Shown piece after piece: positions 9,659-20,867 of a stretch of 64,000 nt of DNA (positions within the stretch are counted from its first letter, which is position 1; the number at the start of each line of letters is the position of its first letter). Origin of the DNA: Enchytraeus crypticus (Eukaryota > Annelida > Clitellata > Enchytraeida > Enchytraeidae); the NCBI GenBank assembly GCA_905160935.1, contig CAJHZI010000769.1, forward strand, positions 821,900 through 885,899. Direction: 5' to 3'. Under the pieces are notes generated by a model. The model was not told the origin of the DNA and made no database searches. It saw nothing but the letters and a program-made list of their open reading frames with translations. The translations under genes were made by a program, and so were the position numbers.

Positions 9659-12600
9659 CTACCTCAACTTATAAATGATCTGGGGTATTTGACCGCTCTT
9701 GGTGTTAGAGCCGTTGGTTGATCGAGTGGACGTGAGGAACTTGAACGTAACGGCGCCATCAGCGGCTGTCACCTGTTCCCGCCCTGACGTGCCGTAGTGG
9801 GTGAGAGGCCCTACGACGACGACGACCAGGGAGTAGGTGGACTGGGCCCTCATGTGCACGTGGGTGGGCAGGTAGATAGGCACTGGTGTGGGGCTGCCAT
9901 CTGTGTCTAGCTTCAAGTCTACAACATCATCGATCAATCAATCAATCAGTTAATCAATATAAATCTACAGCATCATCGATCAATCAATCAATCAATCAAT
10001 TAATTAATCAATACATATATAATATAATAATAATAATAAAAGTTTAACGTCCGTTTCCTCATACAAGGATGATGTCAGGAACGTCAAAAATATATAAACA
10101 AACCAATAAATAAGATATAGCCGTTGATCAGTCGCTTAATTAATCAATCAATACATAAATAAATCAATCGATACATAAATAAATCAATCAATAAATGAGA
10201 TAAATCCGTCAATCAGGCGCTTAATTAATCAATCAATACATAAATAAATCAATCAGTAAATGAAATAAATCAGTCAATCAGTCGCTTAATTAATCAATCA
10301 ATACATAAATAAATCAATCAATCAATAAAAGAGATAAATCCGTCGATCAGTCGCTTAATTAATCAATAAATACATAAATCAATCAATCAATCAATAAATG
10401 AGATATATCCGTTGATCAGTCGCTTAATTAATCAATACATAAATCAATCAATCAATACATAAATAAATCAATCAATCAATAAATGAGATAAATCCGTCGA
10501 TCAGTCGCTTAATTAATCAATCAATACATAAATCAATCAATCAATACATAAGTAAATCAATCAATCAATAAATGAGATATATCCGTTGATCAGTCGCTTA
10601 ATTAATCAATCAATCATTTGCTAGTAGCTAAATTGTAAGCATGATAGTCTGATTAGCAAGAGGCAATGGTTTGAAATCCAACAGGGCCGTCTGTGATGAG
10701 GGCAAACTTGTGATACCGAAACAGACGTTAAGAGAAGATATATAGTCAATTCTTCAATCACTCAATTAATCAATCAATCATATCAATCAATCAACCAATC
10801 AATCAGTCAAGTAGTGATTACACCACAGATAAATATAACTGTTTTATTGTCATAGATCCTTCAGCCGTCAATTGATCAATTAGGTAATATGTGAACAGCC
10901 TAAAGAGGCAGACAGCATCATTATAGCCTCTGCAAAATAAGGCCAACGAATCTACACTAATACATAACAACTCCAAAATCAGTCCAGCTATAAATTTAGT
11001 ATAACTAAACATTCATCAGCATCATCTTTTCCTAGACTCTCACTTTAGCTGGAGTCAGGAAAAGATGATGCTGATGAATATTTATGACAATATTACACAA
11101 CAGTCAAGTACTATGATAGAATGACTTATGACTATGTGAAGAGCTGCATAGGACATATTCTAAAGCTGGAAAGCCTATTAATAGAGGCATAGAAAGTAGA
11201 ATGGAAGGAAAAAGAGGCAGAGGCAGGCTGATATTAGGTAAAAAAAGCTGGTAAAGCTACGGTTAACGTCAGTTTCCTCACTCGAAAGCGATGTGCAACG
11301 GGGGAGCCCAGGATTTGAACCCGCACATAATGATCCGCGGTCGAGTAACTTACCGACTTCGCCACTGGCTCCAGCCTGAGAGGTATGTTAGATGATTTAA
11401 AGACCCATTCATATGTGGACATGAAGAGGAAAGCGGAAGACAGAGAAGAGTGGAGGCTTTACATACCATGGACCTGCCAGTAGACAGTGCACTAAGAAAG
11501 AGTATATTACACAACAGGTCAGTACTATGAGTGACAGTTCATTGATGAAATCATTTAACGAATATTGATTAAATATTGATTAAATATTGATTAAATATTG
11601 ATTAAATATTGATTAAATATTGATTAAATATTGATTAAATATTGATTAAATATTGATTAAATATTGATTAAATATTGATTAAATATTGATTAAATATTGA
11701 TTAAATATTTATTAAATATTGATTAAATATTTATTAAATATTGATTAAATATTTATTAAATATTTATTAAATATTGATAAAGGAAGATGACCAATGTCAA
11801 ATCCAATTTTACTCACCCTGTAGAGACGTGAGCAGTGAAGAGTTACCAGTGTCGTTCACACCTTTATACACATACACGCTCACCGCTAGCCCCGCCCTCT
11901 CCTTGCATCCATACACACCCAGTCCTATCACGTCCACATCTCTATCCACCTGCACACACACGGCGTCTGACGGTCCGTTACACGACCACCACTGCTGCGC
12001 CGTGCCTAGCGCCGCAAAGCGCTCACACACCTGTATCCTAGCGCCCAGGTCAAAACCAGCCACTCTCGTCATCATTGGGGCGCTGGTGCGAGAACACACT
12101 GATCTCTTCTTGTTGTTGGACAGAGCGACTGTTCTGAGAGGCGCTTGGGCACTCGTTTGCTCGTTGTTCTCAATACTGACAGTGATCTTTTCGTTCTCCA
12201 CAGTATCTTCATCAGTGTCCACGAGACCGTTAGGGTTATCAGAACGACTAGCGCTGGTATCAGGTTCACCTCGAGCTCTAGCCAGTAGTTCCTCGCTAAT
12301 GCTCCCAGCTGTAGCCCTAGCAGCCTGCCCCGCCTCTCTAGTTACCATGTGATAGTATAGAGCACACTTCTCTTCCTCGCTCAGCAGAATATCGTGTCCG
12401 AGGCACCGTGCAAACTCTGCCGCCGACAAGTTAGGCAGTCGAACTCTGTAGATAATGTCGCCGAGTTCTCTACGTATCTCTGCTGCGGTCAGCTTACTGC
12501 ATTGATGTGCCGTTGAAACAGCGCTGCTGCTGTCTGACAGGCTGGTCTCACTCTCTGATCTATTGTTGATTGAGACACAGTCGTTGCGCTGGTTTATAGT

Positions 12601-15600
12601 ACCACTAGGGAGTCTGTTACCATGGTGACTGGGTGGATTATCACGTGACTGAACATAGGAAGAACCGCTGTCGATATGAAGATTACCGTGCATGTCGCTG
12701 TCATGGGATTGGTTGTCATGGAAACTACTGCCGCAAGGAACATCAGCACGTGTACTGTTGTCGTGGGAATTGTTGTCATGGAGACTGTTGCAATGAGAGT
12801 TGCCATGGAAACTATTACCGTAACAACCACTGGAGGAAGAGGAACCACGTTGCTTACATCGCTCTATAGCCCAGTTCAGACAAGCCTCTAGGATATCTAT
12901 CTCACTCTTTACATACAGCATGTCGTAACCAACGACAACATCGAGAGCCTCACGAGTCAGCTCTAACCAACTCTCTGACTGTATTATCTCGTGCATACGC
13001 GGTCCAATGAAACGAAGACATCGCTCGATGAGTTTTGGTTCGTCGTATAGGATGCCGGCGTTGACAATGGCGCAGACAGTTTCCACTGTGATGTGGGACT
13101 CGAGGTGAGAGAAGCATCGCTTGGTGAGGTCAGTAAGCATGTACTTCTTAGAGAGATAGAGCAGTGAGGTGACGTTGAGATCGTTAATATCAGCTCTCTC
13201 ATAGTACATGAACCTATCACATCAATCAATCAGATAGTCAATCAATAAGTTAATCAATCAGTTAATCAATCAATCAATAAGTCAATCAGTCAATAAGTTA
13301 ATCAATCAATCAGTTAATCAATCAATAAGTCAATCAATCAATTAATCAATCAATAAGTTAATCAATCGATAAGTTTATAAATGAATCAAAAGTCAATTAT
13401 TCAAGATCCAGTAGAAACTTTGTCGTTCAAATTTTTGACAAAGAAAGGACATCATATCGTTGAGATTATGAAATAAAGCTGAGAATAGTTTTAACAAAAA
13501 AGTTCTTATTCAATCTTTAAAACACTCAGCCTGGGTCCAAGACAAATATTTCTCAACGACGTAAAGATAAAGATTCCTAAACTATTATGCTCATTCTTGA
13601 GTATACACTTAATAAACTCAAGGCTTAATTAATCTCACAGCAACGATACTTTAATAGCTGTCAACACACTCGGGCTTCCAATGTGGTCACCCGCAGAGTA
13701 CTAACTGGCGCGATGGAGCTTAACTTCGTTCAACTGGCGTGCAGCTTAACCGAGTGCGCTAAAACCCGCCCAAATAATGCATAATCTATAGGTGTGGTTA
13801 CAATAAAGCATGACCTATAGGCTGGGTTATAATAGTACATGACTCACAGACGTGGTTAAGGTATAGGAGATCACAACACTAGAGCAACAACAACAAGAGA
13901 GAACCTGAGCATGATCTATAGGCGTGGTTAAGGTATAGGAGATTACAACACTAGAGCAACAACAACAAGAGAGAACCTGAGCATGATCTATAGGCGCGGT
14001 TAAGGTATAGGAGATTACAACACTAGAGCAACAACAACAAGAGAGAACTTGAGCATGATCTATAGGCGTGGTTAAGGTGTAGGAGATCACAACACTAGAA
14101 CAACAACAACAAGAGAGAACCTGAACATGATCTAAAGGCGTGGTAAAGGTATAGGAGACTACTACAGTAGAGCAACAACAACAAGAGAGAACCTGAGCAG
14201 GATCTGTAGGCGTGGTTATCGTATAGGAGATCACAACACTAGAGCAACAACAACTTGAACTTGAGCATGATCTATAGGCGTGGTTAAGGTATAGGAGACT
14301 ACTACAGTAGAGCAACAACAACAAGAGACTACTACAGTAGAGCAACAGCAACAAGAGAGAACCTGAGCATTACTCTGAAGGTCTCTACATCAGAGTCGAC
14401 TACACGCAGCACTCCAGCCTGTTCCTCAGCAAACGCCGCGCTCACGCTGCTGCCACTACACAACATCGCCTCAAACACTGGGCTACGAGATATCAGCACG
14501 TACCTGTAGCAACAACAACAACAGAGATATCAGCACGTACCTGTAGCAACAACAACAACAACAACAGAGATATCAGCATGTACCTGCAACAACAACAACA
14601 ACAACAGAGCTATCAGCATGTACATGTAACAACAACAACAACAACAATAACAACAACAAAAACAACAGAGATATCAACATGTACCTGTAACAACAACAGC
14701 AACAGAGATATCAACATGTACCTGTAACAACAACAGCAACAGAGATATCAACATGTACCTGTAACAACAACAACAACTACAACAGAGATATCAACATGTA
14801 CCTGTAACAACAACAACAACAACAACAACAACTACAAAGATATCAGCATGTACCTGTAACAACAACAACAACAGAGATATCAACATGTACCTGTAACAAC
14901 AACAACAGAGACATCACCATGTACCTGTAACAACAACAACAACAACAGAGATATCAACATGTACCTGTAACAACAACAACAACAACAACAGAGATATCAA
15001 CATGTACCTGTAACAACAACAACAAGAACAACAACAACAACATAGATATCAGCAAGTACCTGTAACAACAACAACAACAGAGATATCAACATGTACCTGT
15101 AACAACAACAACAACAGCATGGAGGTACAAGCTTGATAACAGGAAGCTATCATGATATATGAAATATATCAAAAACAAAACTCTCGATAGCTTAAGTACA
15201 TGTATAACACAAGACTAACGTGTATATTACTGACACATCACGTGAAACAGCTTTCAAATAATCTTATGAATTTGAGAATTGATCTAATCAACGTTGGATA
15301 CCTCGCAAGCTGAACAAGCTGGAATTTTAATAGAAATAGCCGATGACTAATCTAAAACAATTTTTTTTAATTTCAGTCTCATACCTGGCTCAGCTAACAT
15401 CCAGCATTGGCTTGTGGCCTAGACAGTAGCACACTGGCTCTATCAAGCAAGTAGCCATGAATTACAAACCCAGGTTCTGAGAGTACTCTTCTGATACGAA
15501 ATGGATGTTAAACATCAAACTATTTGACAACAAATTTAATATCATACAGTCAGCTGATCCAAGGACACAATAACTTACTATAGTACGTAACTATAGTAAG

Positions 15601-16421
15601 TATAGTACTTACGTAACATTAGTGATCTGCTCAAACACTAAGGCTTAAAGATACCTTGAGGGTCATCGGGAATAAGTACAACATTAACTTTTCTTCTAAA
15701 CGTAGCTTTTAAAGTGCAACCTACGATATATTTGATGGTGTAAAAGAGAATGAATGTCTCCGTGGCTCAGTGTGTAAGCGCGTTAGGTAACGGAATGAAG
15801 TCCAATGCCTTATCCGGATGTCCTGAGATCAATTCCCGGTGGAGCTGATCAGAGAGTAAAATCTCGGACATTCAACTCTCAGGGTACACCTGACGTCTTG
15901 AAGAGAAGCTCTTGGGCTTCTTACCTTGATGTTAAACCCACAGTTAAAACTAGCAAATAAAAAGGTAACTTATGCGAGCCTGTTTAGAAATAGCAAGAGA
16001 GAGCGAGATAGAGAGAACCATGATCATTTATTTGTAACTGAATCAAAATATACACAAAGCGCATACAACTAGACAGAATACAAATAAAACGGTTGTCAGA
16101 AAGAGCACAATTGAGCTCTATCTAGCTGACTACCGGAAACACAAAACATAGCAACATAAGATCGTAGAAAAATTGAAGATAATAACCACAAACAATGAAA
16201 ATAGCATTAAACTGTAAAGAGCAAAACATTACAGACCTGTGAGTTTGTATTCTCTGAGTGGGTCCACCTTCAGGACCTACGTCTATAATAACGTCTGCGC
16301 CCTTGCCATGCTCCAGCATGTAGCGGTTACACTGCAGCACTGAGAGACCTATCTGCCAGTCCTTCTGCTCCTCATGGCAAGCGTTGCTGGGAAGAGATGG
16401 ACAGTTAGCCTGATCTGTCAT
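9659..16421 (-). CDS. BTB-BACK-PHR domain protein (BTBD1/2/3/6 group), 4 coding exons
   Basis: Minus-strand exons 16421-16237, 14503-14363, 13213-11817 and 9918-9659 join in matching phases (2, 2, 1) to give 660 residues. Residues about 20-125 are a BTB domain (DWQIGLSVLQCNRYML, GADVIIDVGP, IQTHRYVLISRSPVF), followed by a BACK domain (LLYLSKKYMLTDLTKRC, AGILYDEPKLIERC, LEACLNWAIERC). The C-terminus is a PHR domain (WWSCNGPSDAV, IGLGVYG, GPLTHYGTSGR, STNGSNTKSGQIPQIIY). Proteins of this group act as substrate adaptors of cullin-3 ubiquitin ligases. Relatives are nearer 480-530 residues; the excess is a low-complexity insertion at about 231-350 inside BACK and a Ser/Asn/Glu-rich stretch before PHR. 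The ATG at 16421 is the first in frame; an acceptor-like TATTTCAG sits just before it, so a 5' UTR exon upstream is possible. Both splice sites of exon 2 are flanked by tandem copies of themselves. The human co-ortholog cannot be chosen. Confidence 0.92.
9930..10620 (-). repeat. TTGA-type tetranucleotide array upstream of exon 4 acceptor
   Basis: On the minus (sense) strand this is TTGATTGATTGAT with ATTTATG variation, including about seven larger units of near 65 bp that contain a TTAAGCGACTGATC segment. The proximal part sits directly before the acceptor at 9919 (GATGATGTTGTAG). It holds no recognisable gene; a SINE-like family F fragment lies within it at 10035-10090. Confidence 0.85.
10035..10090 (+). 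mobile_element. Repeat family F fragment (GTTTAACGTCCGTTTCC type)
   Basis: Reads AGTTTAACGTCCGTTTCCTC then AAGGATGATGTCAGGAACGTC, preceded by an AATAATAATAA run. The same junction of a trinucleotide run and this segment is at 29996, 31390, 36535 and 39775. Read on the other strand it is a repeat 3' end with a (TTA)n tail. Confidence 0.65.
11120..11510 (+). mobile_element. LINE second-family fragment interrupted by a SINE
   Basis: LINE sequence at 11130-11240 (CATATTCTAAAGCTGGAAAG through AGGCAGGCTGATATTAGGTA) resumes at 11378-11510 (AGGTATGTTAGATGATTTAA through ACCATGGACCTGCCAG). The intervening 11241-11377 is a family A SINE on the minus strand. AGGTA is present on both sides and fits a 5-bp target duplication. 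Confidence 0.8.
11241..11377 (-). mobile_element. tRNA-derived SINE, family A, nested in a LINE
   Basis: Minus-strand copy of a roughly 135-bp element. Its sense reads GGCTGGAGCCAGTGGCGA, TCGGTAAGWTACTCGACCGCGGATCA, GGTTCAAATCC (B box), then TCACTGACATCGCTTTCGAG, a GAGGAAACTGACGTTAACC tail and TTTACCAGCTTTTT. Here a few substitutions are seen around the GTTGCAC region. Confidence 0.85.
11565..11780. repeat. 11-bp tandem array (ATTGATTAAAT)
   Basis: Roughly nineteen units of ATTGATTAAAT, with ATTTATTAAAT variants toward the right end. It lies in the intron between exon 3 and exon 4, about 35 bases past the exon 3 donor at 11816 on the minus strand. Confidence 0.95.
13215..13380 (-). repeat. 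TTGA-type array before the exon 3 acceptor
   Basis: Sense strand of the BTBD-type gene reads (TTGATTGATTAACT)n and then GATTGATTGATGTGATAG before exon 3 at 13213. No pyrimidine-rich tract lies between the array and the AG. Confidence 0.85.
13800..14362 (-). repeat. Tandem array of the exon 2 donor junction, about 71-72 bp units
   Basis: Each unit on the sense strand contains the last bases of exon 2 and its donor (ATGCTCAG then GTTCTCTC), followed by TTGTTGTTGTTGCTCTAGTG and a CCTATACCTTAACCACGCC segment. Six copies of the junction lie downstream of the real donor at 14362 (donor-equivalent positions near 14262, 14191, 14118, 14046, 13974 and 13903), and more degenerate units follow to 13800. 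GT is retained in the copies. The 175-codon Cys/Ser/Leu frame is the translated repeat. Confidence 0.9.
14504..15122 (-). repeat. Tandem array of the exon 2 acceptor junction, about 15 copies
   Basis: On the sense strand each unit is (GTT)n, TTACAG (the acceptor) and then GTACATGTTGATATCTCTG, matching the first 17 or so bases of exon 2 (GTACGTGCTGATATCTCG). Counting the real junction at 14504/14503 there are about fifteen. Unit length varies because the GTT run varies from 4 to about 10. Confidence 0.9.
15752..15960 (+). mobile_element. tRNA-derived SINE, family C, diverged
   Basis: Head GTCTCCGTGGCTCAGTGTGT and AAGCGCGTTAGG resemble a tRNA A-box region; B-box AGATCAATTCCCGG; then AAAATCTCGGACATTCAACT. 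The tail after TGACGTCTTGAAGAGAAGC (TTACCTTGATGTTAAACCCA) differs from the copies at 5283 and 32413 and is shared with 3340-3425 and, inverted, 30430-30520, so there are at least two subfamilies. Confidence 0.65.
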
Positions 16422-16504
16422 TCTGAAATACAGCGCTACATTTTATTTCTAATCTCACCATAACATGTATCCTGCAGGTGATGTTAAAGCAAATAGTTGA
16501 CTAA

Positions 16505-16665
16505 AGTCTCTCTTAGTGCACTGCCTACTGGCAGGTCCATGGTATATAACGCCTCCACTCTTCTCTGTCTTCCACCTTCATCTTCGTTTCCACATATGAG
16601 TGGGTCTTTAAATCATCTAATATACCTAATCTCGGCCTGTCCCTGCCTCTTTTTCCTTGACTAAA
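16505..16665 (-). mobile_element. LINE second-family 3' fragment
   Basis: Minus-strand sense encodes GRGRDRPRLGIL-like and [12 protein letters not shown] blocks and ends in GGCAGTGCACTAAGAGAGAC. It is 5' truncated. Confidence 0.75.
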
Positions 16666-16894
16666 GTAGTCTTGGTCTATGGAAGAGGATTTCATAATCT
16701 AATCAATGCCGGGTCCAACGATAGCTTCCTCAGTAGCTTCGAACACTTGAGAAAAGATGAAGCAGAGTTATCTTGTCTAAATCGTACATTTTGAGCAGGC
16801 AGATTTTAGATAGGAGGCAGTTATAAAGAAAGAAACTTATAACAGTTCAATCAAAAGCAATGCAAAGGATGACATGAGGTGGATTAATATCTAA

Positions 16895-17285
16895 ATAGAT
16901 TTGTAGTTAGAGTGTCCGGTAACACCATGAAATATTAAATAGTGGTTCCTTAGGTCATAGGTATTCCCTTCAGGGTCACCCGAGAGTCAAATCTCCAACA
17001 TTCGTAGTACTACAGCAAGAATGTTGACTATATATGTTATATTTAAATAAGGTGTTGCTCTTGGCTGGAGCCAGTGGCGATGTCGGTAAGTTATCAAAAA
17101 GCGAATCAGTATGTGTGGGGTTCAAATTCTGGGCTTGCCCGTCACTGACATCGCTTTCGAGTGAGGAAACTGACGTTAACATTAGCTTTACCAGCTATTT
17201 TATATAACAGACTCACAGTTTAAGCATGTGACATTAAAAATGACAGTCATCATCGTGGATCATCATTTCAGTAACGGAGCATTTA
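16895..17285 (+). mobile_element. Decayed family C SINE split by a family A SINE
   Basis: Family C sequence (AGTTAGAGTGTCCGG, GAGAGTCAAATCTCCAACATTC) is followed at 17062-17197 by an intact-looking family A element. The family C tail (GTTTAAGCATGTGACATTAA, ATCATCGTGGATCATCATTT) then resumes at 17217-17285. The split gives a relative order: C first, A later. Confidence 0.6.
17062..17197 (+). mobile_element. tRNA-derived SINE, family A
   Basis: Reads GGCTGGAGCCAGTGGCGATG, GGTTCAAATTC at the B box, CGTCACTGACATCGCTTTCG, AAACTGACGTTAACATTAGC and a TTTACCAGC end. Inserted in an older family C copy. Confidence 0.85.
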
Positions 17286-17379
17286 ACCTACAAATATATT
17301 TAAAGAAGGTGTTGCTCTTGTATAGTAGAGAAGCTGGCTTGATTACAAGAAAGTTTCTCTGACATGCACGCCCATCACC

Positions 17380-17870
17380 ACACCTGCTAAAGGTTACAAG
17401 TCTCTCACTCACTACAAGTGAGACAGCCTATCTCTATACAGTCATACACCAGGTCTTCTAAATTAGTCACTCTAGAGAGGCCAAGCATTCTATCTCCCAT
17501 CAAACTGTCCATAGGTTCTTTCCAGCATGCTGCTCCACAGCTCTGGAATTCCCTTCCTTCTACTTTGCACACCCACTTAACTTTCCTTCAGAATCCATTC
17601 CTGCTTTATGAACAGTTTACTAGGCAGGCAGTATTAAGTCCTTCTCTTCGATCCCTTCTATCCACTCAGAGTATATGAACTGAGATACACATAGGTAAAG
17701 CTATACTCCGCTAGTACCTTCTTTAGACTGAATTCACAGATTTTTGTTTGCATCATTTTGGACCCCACACTCTGCTCATTGGCTAGATTTGGTTCTATAA
17801 TGCTCAATGTTGTTGTGGATAACAGTTGCACTCTAGTTCCGTTGTTGAAGAACGGTTATTGTTCAGTATA
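17380..17870 (+). mobile_element. LINE first family: ORF2 C-terminus plus 3' UTR
   Basis: Encodes [18 protein letters not shown], the hallmark C-terminal motif of CR1/L2/Jockey-type LINEs (SFxxAAPxLWNSLP), followed by FLLYEQF and a stop. The 3' UTR from about 17700 contains ACTGAATTCACAGATTTT and the TGCTCAATGTTGTTGTGGAT segment shared with 1330-1500. 5' truncated. Confidence 0.8.
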
Positions 17871-17934
17871 TGGCATACATTTTAAGTATTACTATTTCAG
17901 ATCACTCTCCATCAGACCATTTTCCTGTTGTATT

Positions 17935-18556
17935 CATTTAACTCACGTTAAACCAGAAGCTATTAAAAATCAATAAATCAATCAATAAGGACTTAGTGTC
18001 CAGTCCTCGCCATAAGGCAATGTCAGGGACGTCTCATGCAGACTCTACACAAGCAGGCGCCAAATCACCAATCGATGACGGCTGAGCACACAGAGGCCAC
18101 AAAAAAAAGCGAGATCAATACAGTGCAAATCCAAGATCCAAGGCAAGCGGATCAAAATTTAGACCTATGGCAGAAAGAAGGGTTTAAAAAAATCCTTTTA
18201 CTGATGCATTCCTTTGTGTAAATAATATTGATTTTTTTATCTACATTGTTCAGATCTTGGAAAGCACGACCTCGATCAAGCCCCTGCTAGTGATCGTGAT
18301 GAATTAAAGCAATAAATGATACTACCCTTTCATCTCTATTTGAAAAGCCCCGTCTCACACGAACTTTTAAGACAGGAACTTAACATAACTATTACTATAC
18401 TGGTTAAGGAAGTCTGTGTGCTCAGCCGTCATCGATTGGTGATTTGGCGCCTGCTTGTGTAGAGTCTGCATGAGACGTCCCTGACATTGCCTTATGGCGA
18501 GGACTGGACACTAAGTCCTTATTGATTGATTTATTGATTTTTAATAGCTGAGCACA
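17935..18556. mobile_element. Foldback-type element with about 135-bp inverted ends
   Basis: 17960-18097 (AGCTATTAAAAATCAATAAA through ATCGATGACGGCTGAGCACA) is repeated in inverse at about 18416-18550 (GTGTGCTCAGCCGTCATCGA through GATTTTTAATAGCT). The internal 320 bp contains GGCCACAAAAAAAAGCGAG and CGACCTCGATCAAGCCCC. The end sequence relates to a repeat also seen at 43840-43970. The 61-codon frame inside is probably not a gene. Confidence 0.7.
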
Positions 18557-19037
18557 CATTTAACTCACGTTAAACCAGAAGCTATTAAAAATCAATAAAT
18601 CAATCAATAAGGACTTAGTGTCCAGTCCTCGCCATAAGGCAATGTCAGGGACGTCTCATGCAGACTCTACACAAGCAGGCGCCAAATCACCAATCGATGA
18701 CGGCTGAGCACACAGAGGCCACAAAAAAAAGCGAGATCAATACAGTGCAAATCCAAGATCCAAGGCAAGCGGATCAAAATTTAGACCTATGGCAGAAAGA
18801 AGGGTTTAAAAAAATCCTTTTACTGATGCATTCCTTTGTGTAAATAATATTGATTTTTTTATCTACATTGTTCAGATCTTGGAAAGCACGACCTCGATCA
18901 AGCCCCTGCTAGTGATCGTGATGAATTAAAGCAATAAATGATACTACCCTTTCATCTCTATTTGAAAAGCCCCGTCTCACACGAACTTTTAAGACAGGAA
19001 CTTAACATAACTATTACTATACTGGTTAAGGAAGTCA
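18557..19037. repeat. Apparently identical second copy of 17935-18415
   Basis: The 481 bases from CATTTAACTCACG to GGTTAAGGAAGTC repeat at an offset of 622 with no difference that I could find. The second copy lacks the right inverted end. Either a very recent tandem duplication or an assembly duplication. Confidence 0.8.
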
Positions 19038-19369
19038 CAAAGGCTTGTAACACTAGCTATCGTAATTTCATACCTCAATACAGGAAAAGGAAACTGACGT
19101 TAAAATAAGTCTTAGCCTTTTAGCTAAACTATAGTAAAATATATAACTAATATACGACTCCTACCAATAGTAAATATGATACATTCACTTGTTAGTAGTT
19201 ACCGCAGTTTAGCTGTTATGAGTAATTAGCTGTTATGAGTAATTAGCTGTTATGAGTAATTAGCTGTTATGAGTAATTAGCTGTTATCTCTGATTATCAT
19301 TATCTGTATTATCTGGTTATCATTAAATGTAAACAAAACAAACACAACATCCGGATTTTAGGAAATAAA

Positions 19370-19565
19370 TGTCGACACATTAGAGTGCTAAAGTCATCAA
19401 TGACAATATCGAGCACTATTGAGACAAAATCAAAACGGCGAGAAAAAAGAAGGTCCAAAAGCGTTGCAAATTCCAAAATCCAGAAAATCAGTCCAACGTA
19501 TATATCAGCAAGTGTTAGCCCATCCCGCACTTGAGTGATCAACCGCTGCAGGTACAAAATACTCA
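19370..19565 (-). mobile_element. LINE first-family 3' UTR fragment
   Basis: Minus-strand sense contains TTCTGGATTTTGGAATTTGC, TTTGGACCTTCTTTTTTCTC and TGCTCGATATTGTCATTGAT followed by GACTTTAGCACTCTAAT. Nearly intact compared with the copy at 1330-1500. Confidence 0.75.
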
Positions 19566-20139
19566 ATAATCCAGAAATTTAGTAAGAACCATCAATGTTT
19601 TGCATTACTAGTTGCCATTTTTATGTAGGCCTAACTTAGTGTACTTTGAAATTTCAACACAGCAGACTGTTTCGTTATATGTTTGACAATATTCTCTACA
19701 AATTACTCTACCTTAATCCCAAGCTTGCGGTCTAATATCATGGTCTTCTCAGATAAGATGCCTCATTGGAGGTCGGACCCACACCTGACTATATTATCTC
19801 CCAGGGCCCCCACTGGTAAATTCCCAACCCACTCATATATTGACCTATTGCAAAAAGTATAAGTCGCTCATTGCACCTAAAGCTTAATGCAGCCTATGGC
19901 TATAGTTTAGGAAAACGCTCATAGTTTAAGAAAAGCTGGCCTCTAGTGTAGTTTTCCTTTGTCTTCCACAGGTCTTGCCTAGTCGACATAATATTATGCA
20001 GCCCAGTTCGTGCATTATATATGAAGTTTGTAGTTGGTCTACTCTTTCAAGTCGTTCCCGAACACAACAAGGAAAGCAATAAATAAAAAAATTAACATTT
20101 TACCCGTGTTAAGATCTACATGTAGCCTATATATGTGAT

Positions 20140-20672
20140 AAGTTCTGATGCATGAGTTCTGATGCATGAGTTCTGATGTATGAGTTCTGATGTATGAGAT
20201 CTAATGTATTAGTTCTGATGTATGAGTTCTGATGTATGAGTTCTGATGTATGAGTTCTGATGTATGAGATCTAATGTATTAGTTCTGATGTATGAGTTCT
20301 GATGTATGAGTTCTGATGCATGAGTTCTGATGTATGAGTTCTGATGTATGAGATCTGATGTATTAGTTCTGATGTATGAGTTCTGATGTGTGAGTTCTGA
20401 TGTATGAGTTCTGATGTATGAGTTCTGATGTATGAGTTCTGATGTATGAGTTCTGATGCAAGAATTCTGATGAATGAGTTCCGATGTATGAGTTCTGATG
20501 CAAGAATTCTGATGTATGAGTTCTGATGTATGAGTTCTGATGTATGAGTTCTGATGTATGAGTTCTGATGGTGTGAGTTCTGAAGTATGAGTTCTGAAGT
20601 ATGAGTTCTGATGTATGAGTTCTGATGTATGAATTCTGATGTATGAGTTCTGATGTATGAGTTCTGATGTAG
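20140..20672. repeat. 12-bp minisatellite (GAGTTCTGATGTAT type)
   Basis: Over forty units of a 12-base repeat (TGAGTTCTGATG with TATG/CATG variants) and some GAGATCTAATGTATTA higher-order variants. Long minus-strand frames reading SELIHQNSYIRTHT repeats are artefacts of a 12-bp period. Confidence 0.95.
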
Positions 20673-20867
20673 AGTGAGTCACATATTTCCACTAGGGCCA
20701 TTCCATTGCTAAGTTAGATATCTGAACCAAGGCTATCATTGATTGATCAATATTGTTCTTACTGATGAATTGATCAAACTTAAAATCTCTCTTATTATTT
20801 AGCCGATCAGATTTTTCTTAATCCGACCTGCAGAAAGTTATGATTAATCATCTAAAGGTCTCTAAGG

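Noticed and set aside
9208-9678. 156-codon frame of LYLYLSSIAS repeats
   Set aside because: TCTATC-type satellite with a period divisible by three; sits antisense to the end of the BTBD-type gene.
9930-10620. Origin or attachment-type direct repeats
   Set aside because: The regular TTAAGCGACTGATC units are part of an intronic TTGA-type satellite in a eukaryotic gene.
18036-18843. Identical 61-codon frames at 18036 and 18658
   Set aside because: They lie in a duplicated repeat element whose relatives elsewhere (43840) do not keep the frame.
20140-20701. Long minus-strand frames reading SELIHQNSYIRTHT repeats
   Set aside because: They are the translation of a 12-bp minisatellite; a multiple-of-three period keeps the frame open. 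No splice sites or domain support.
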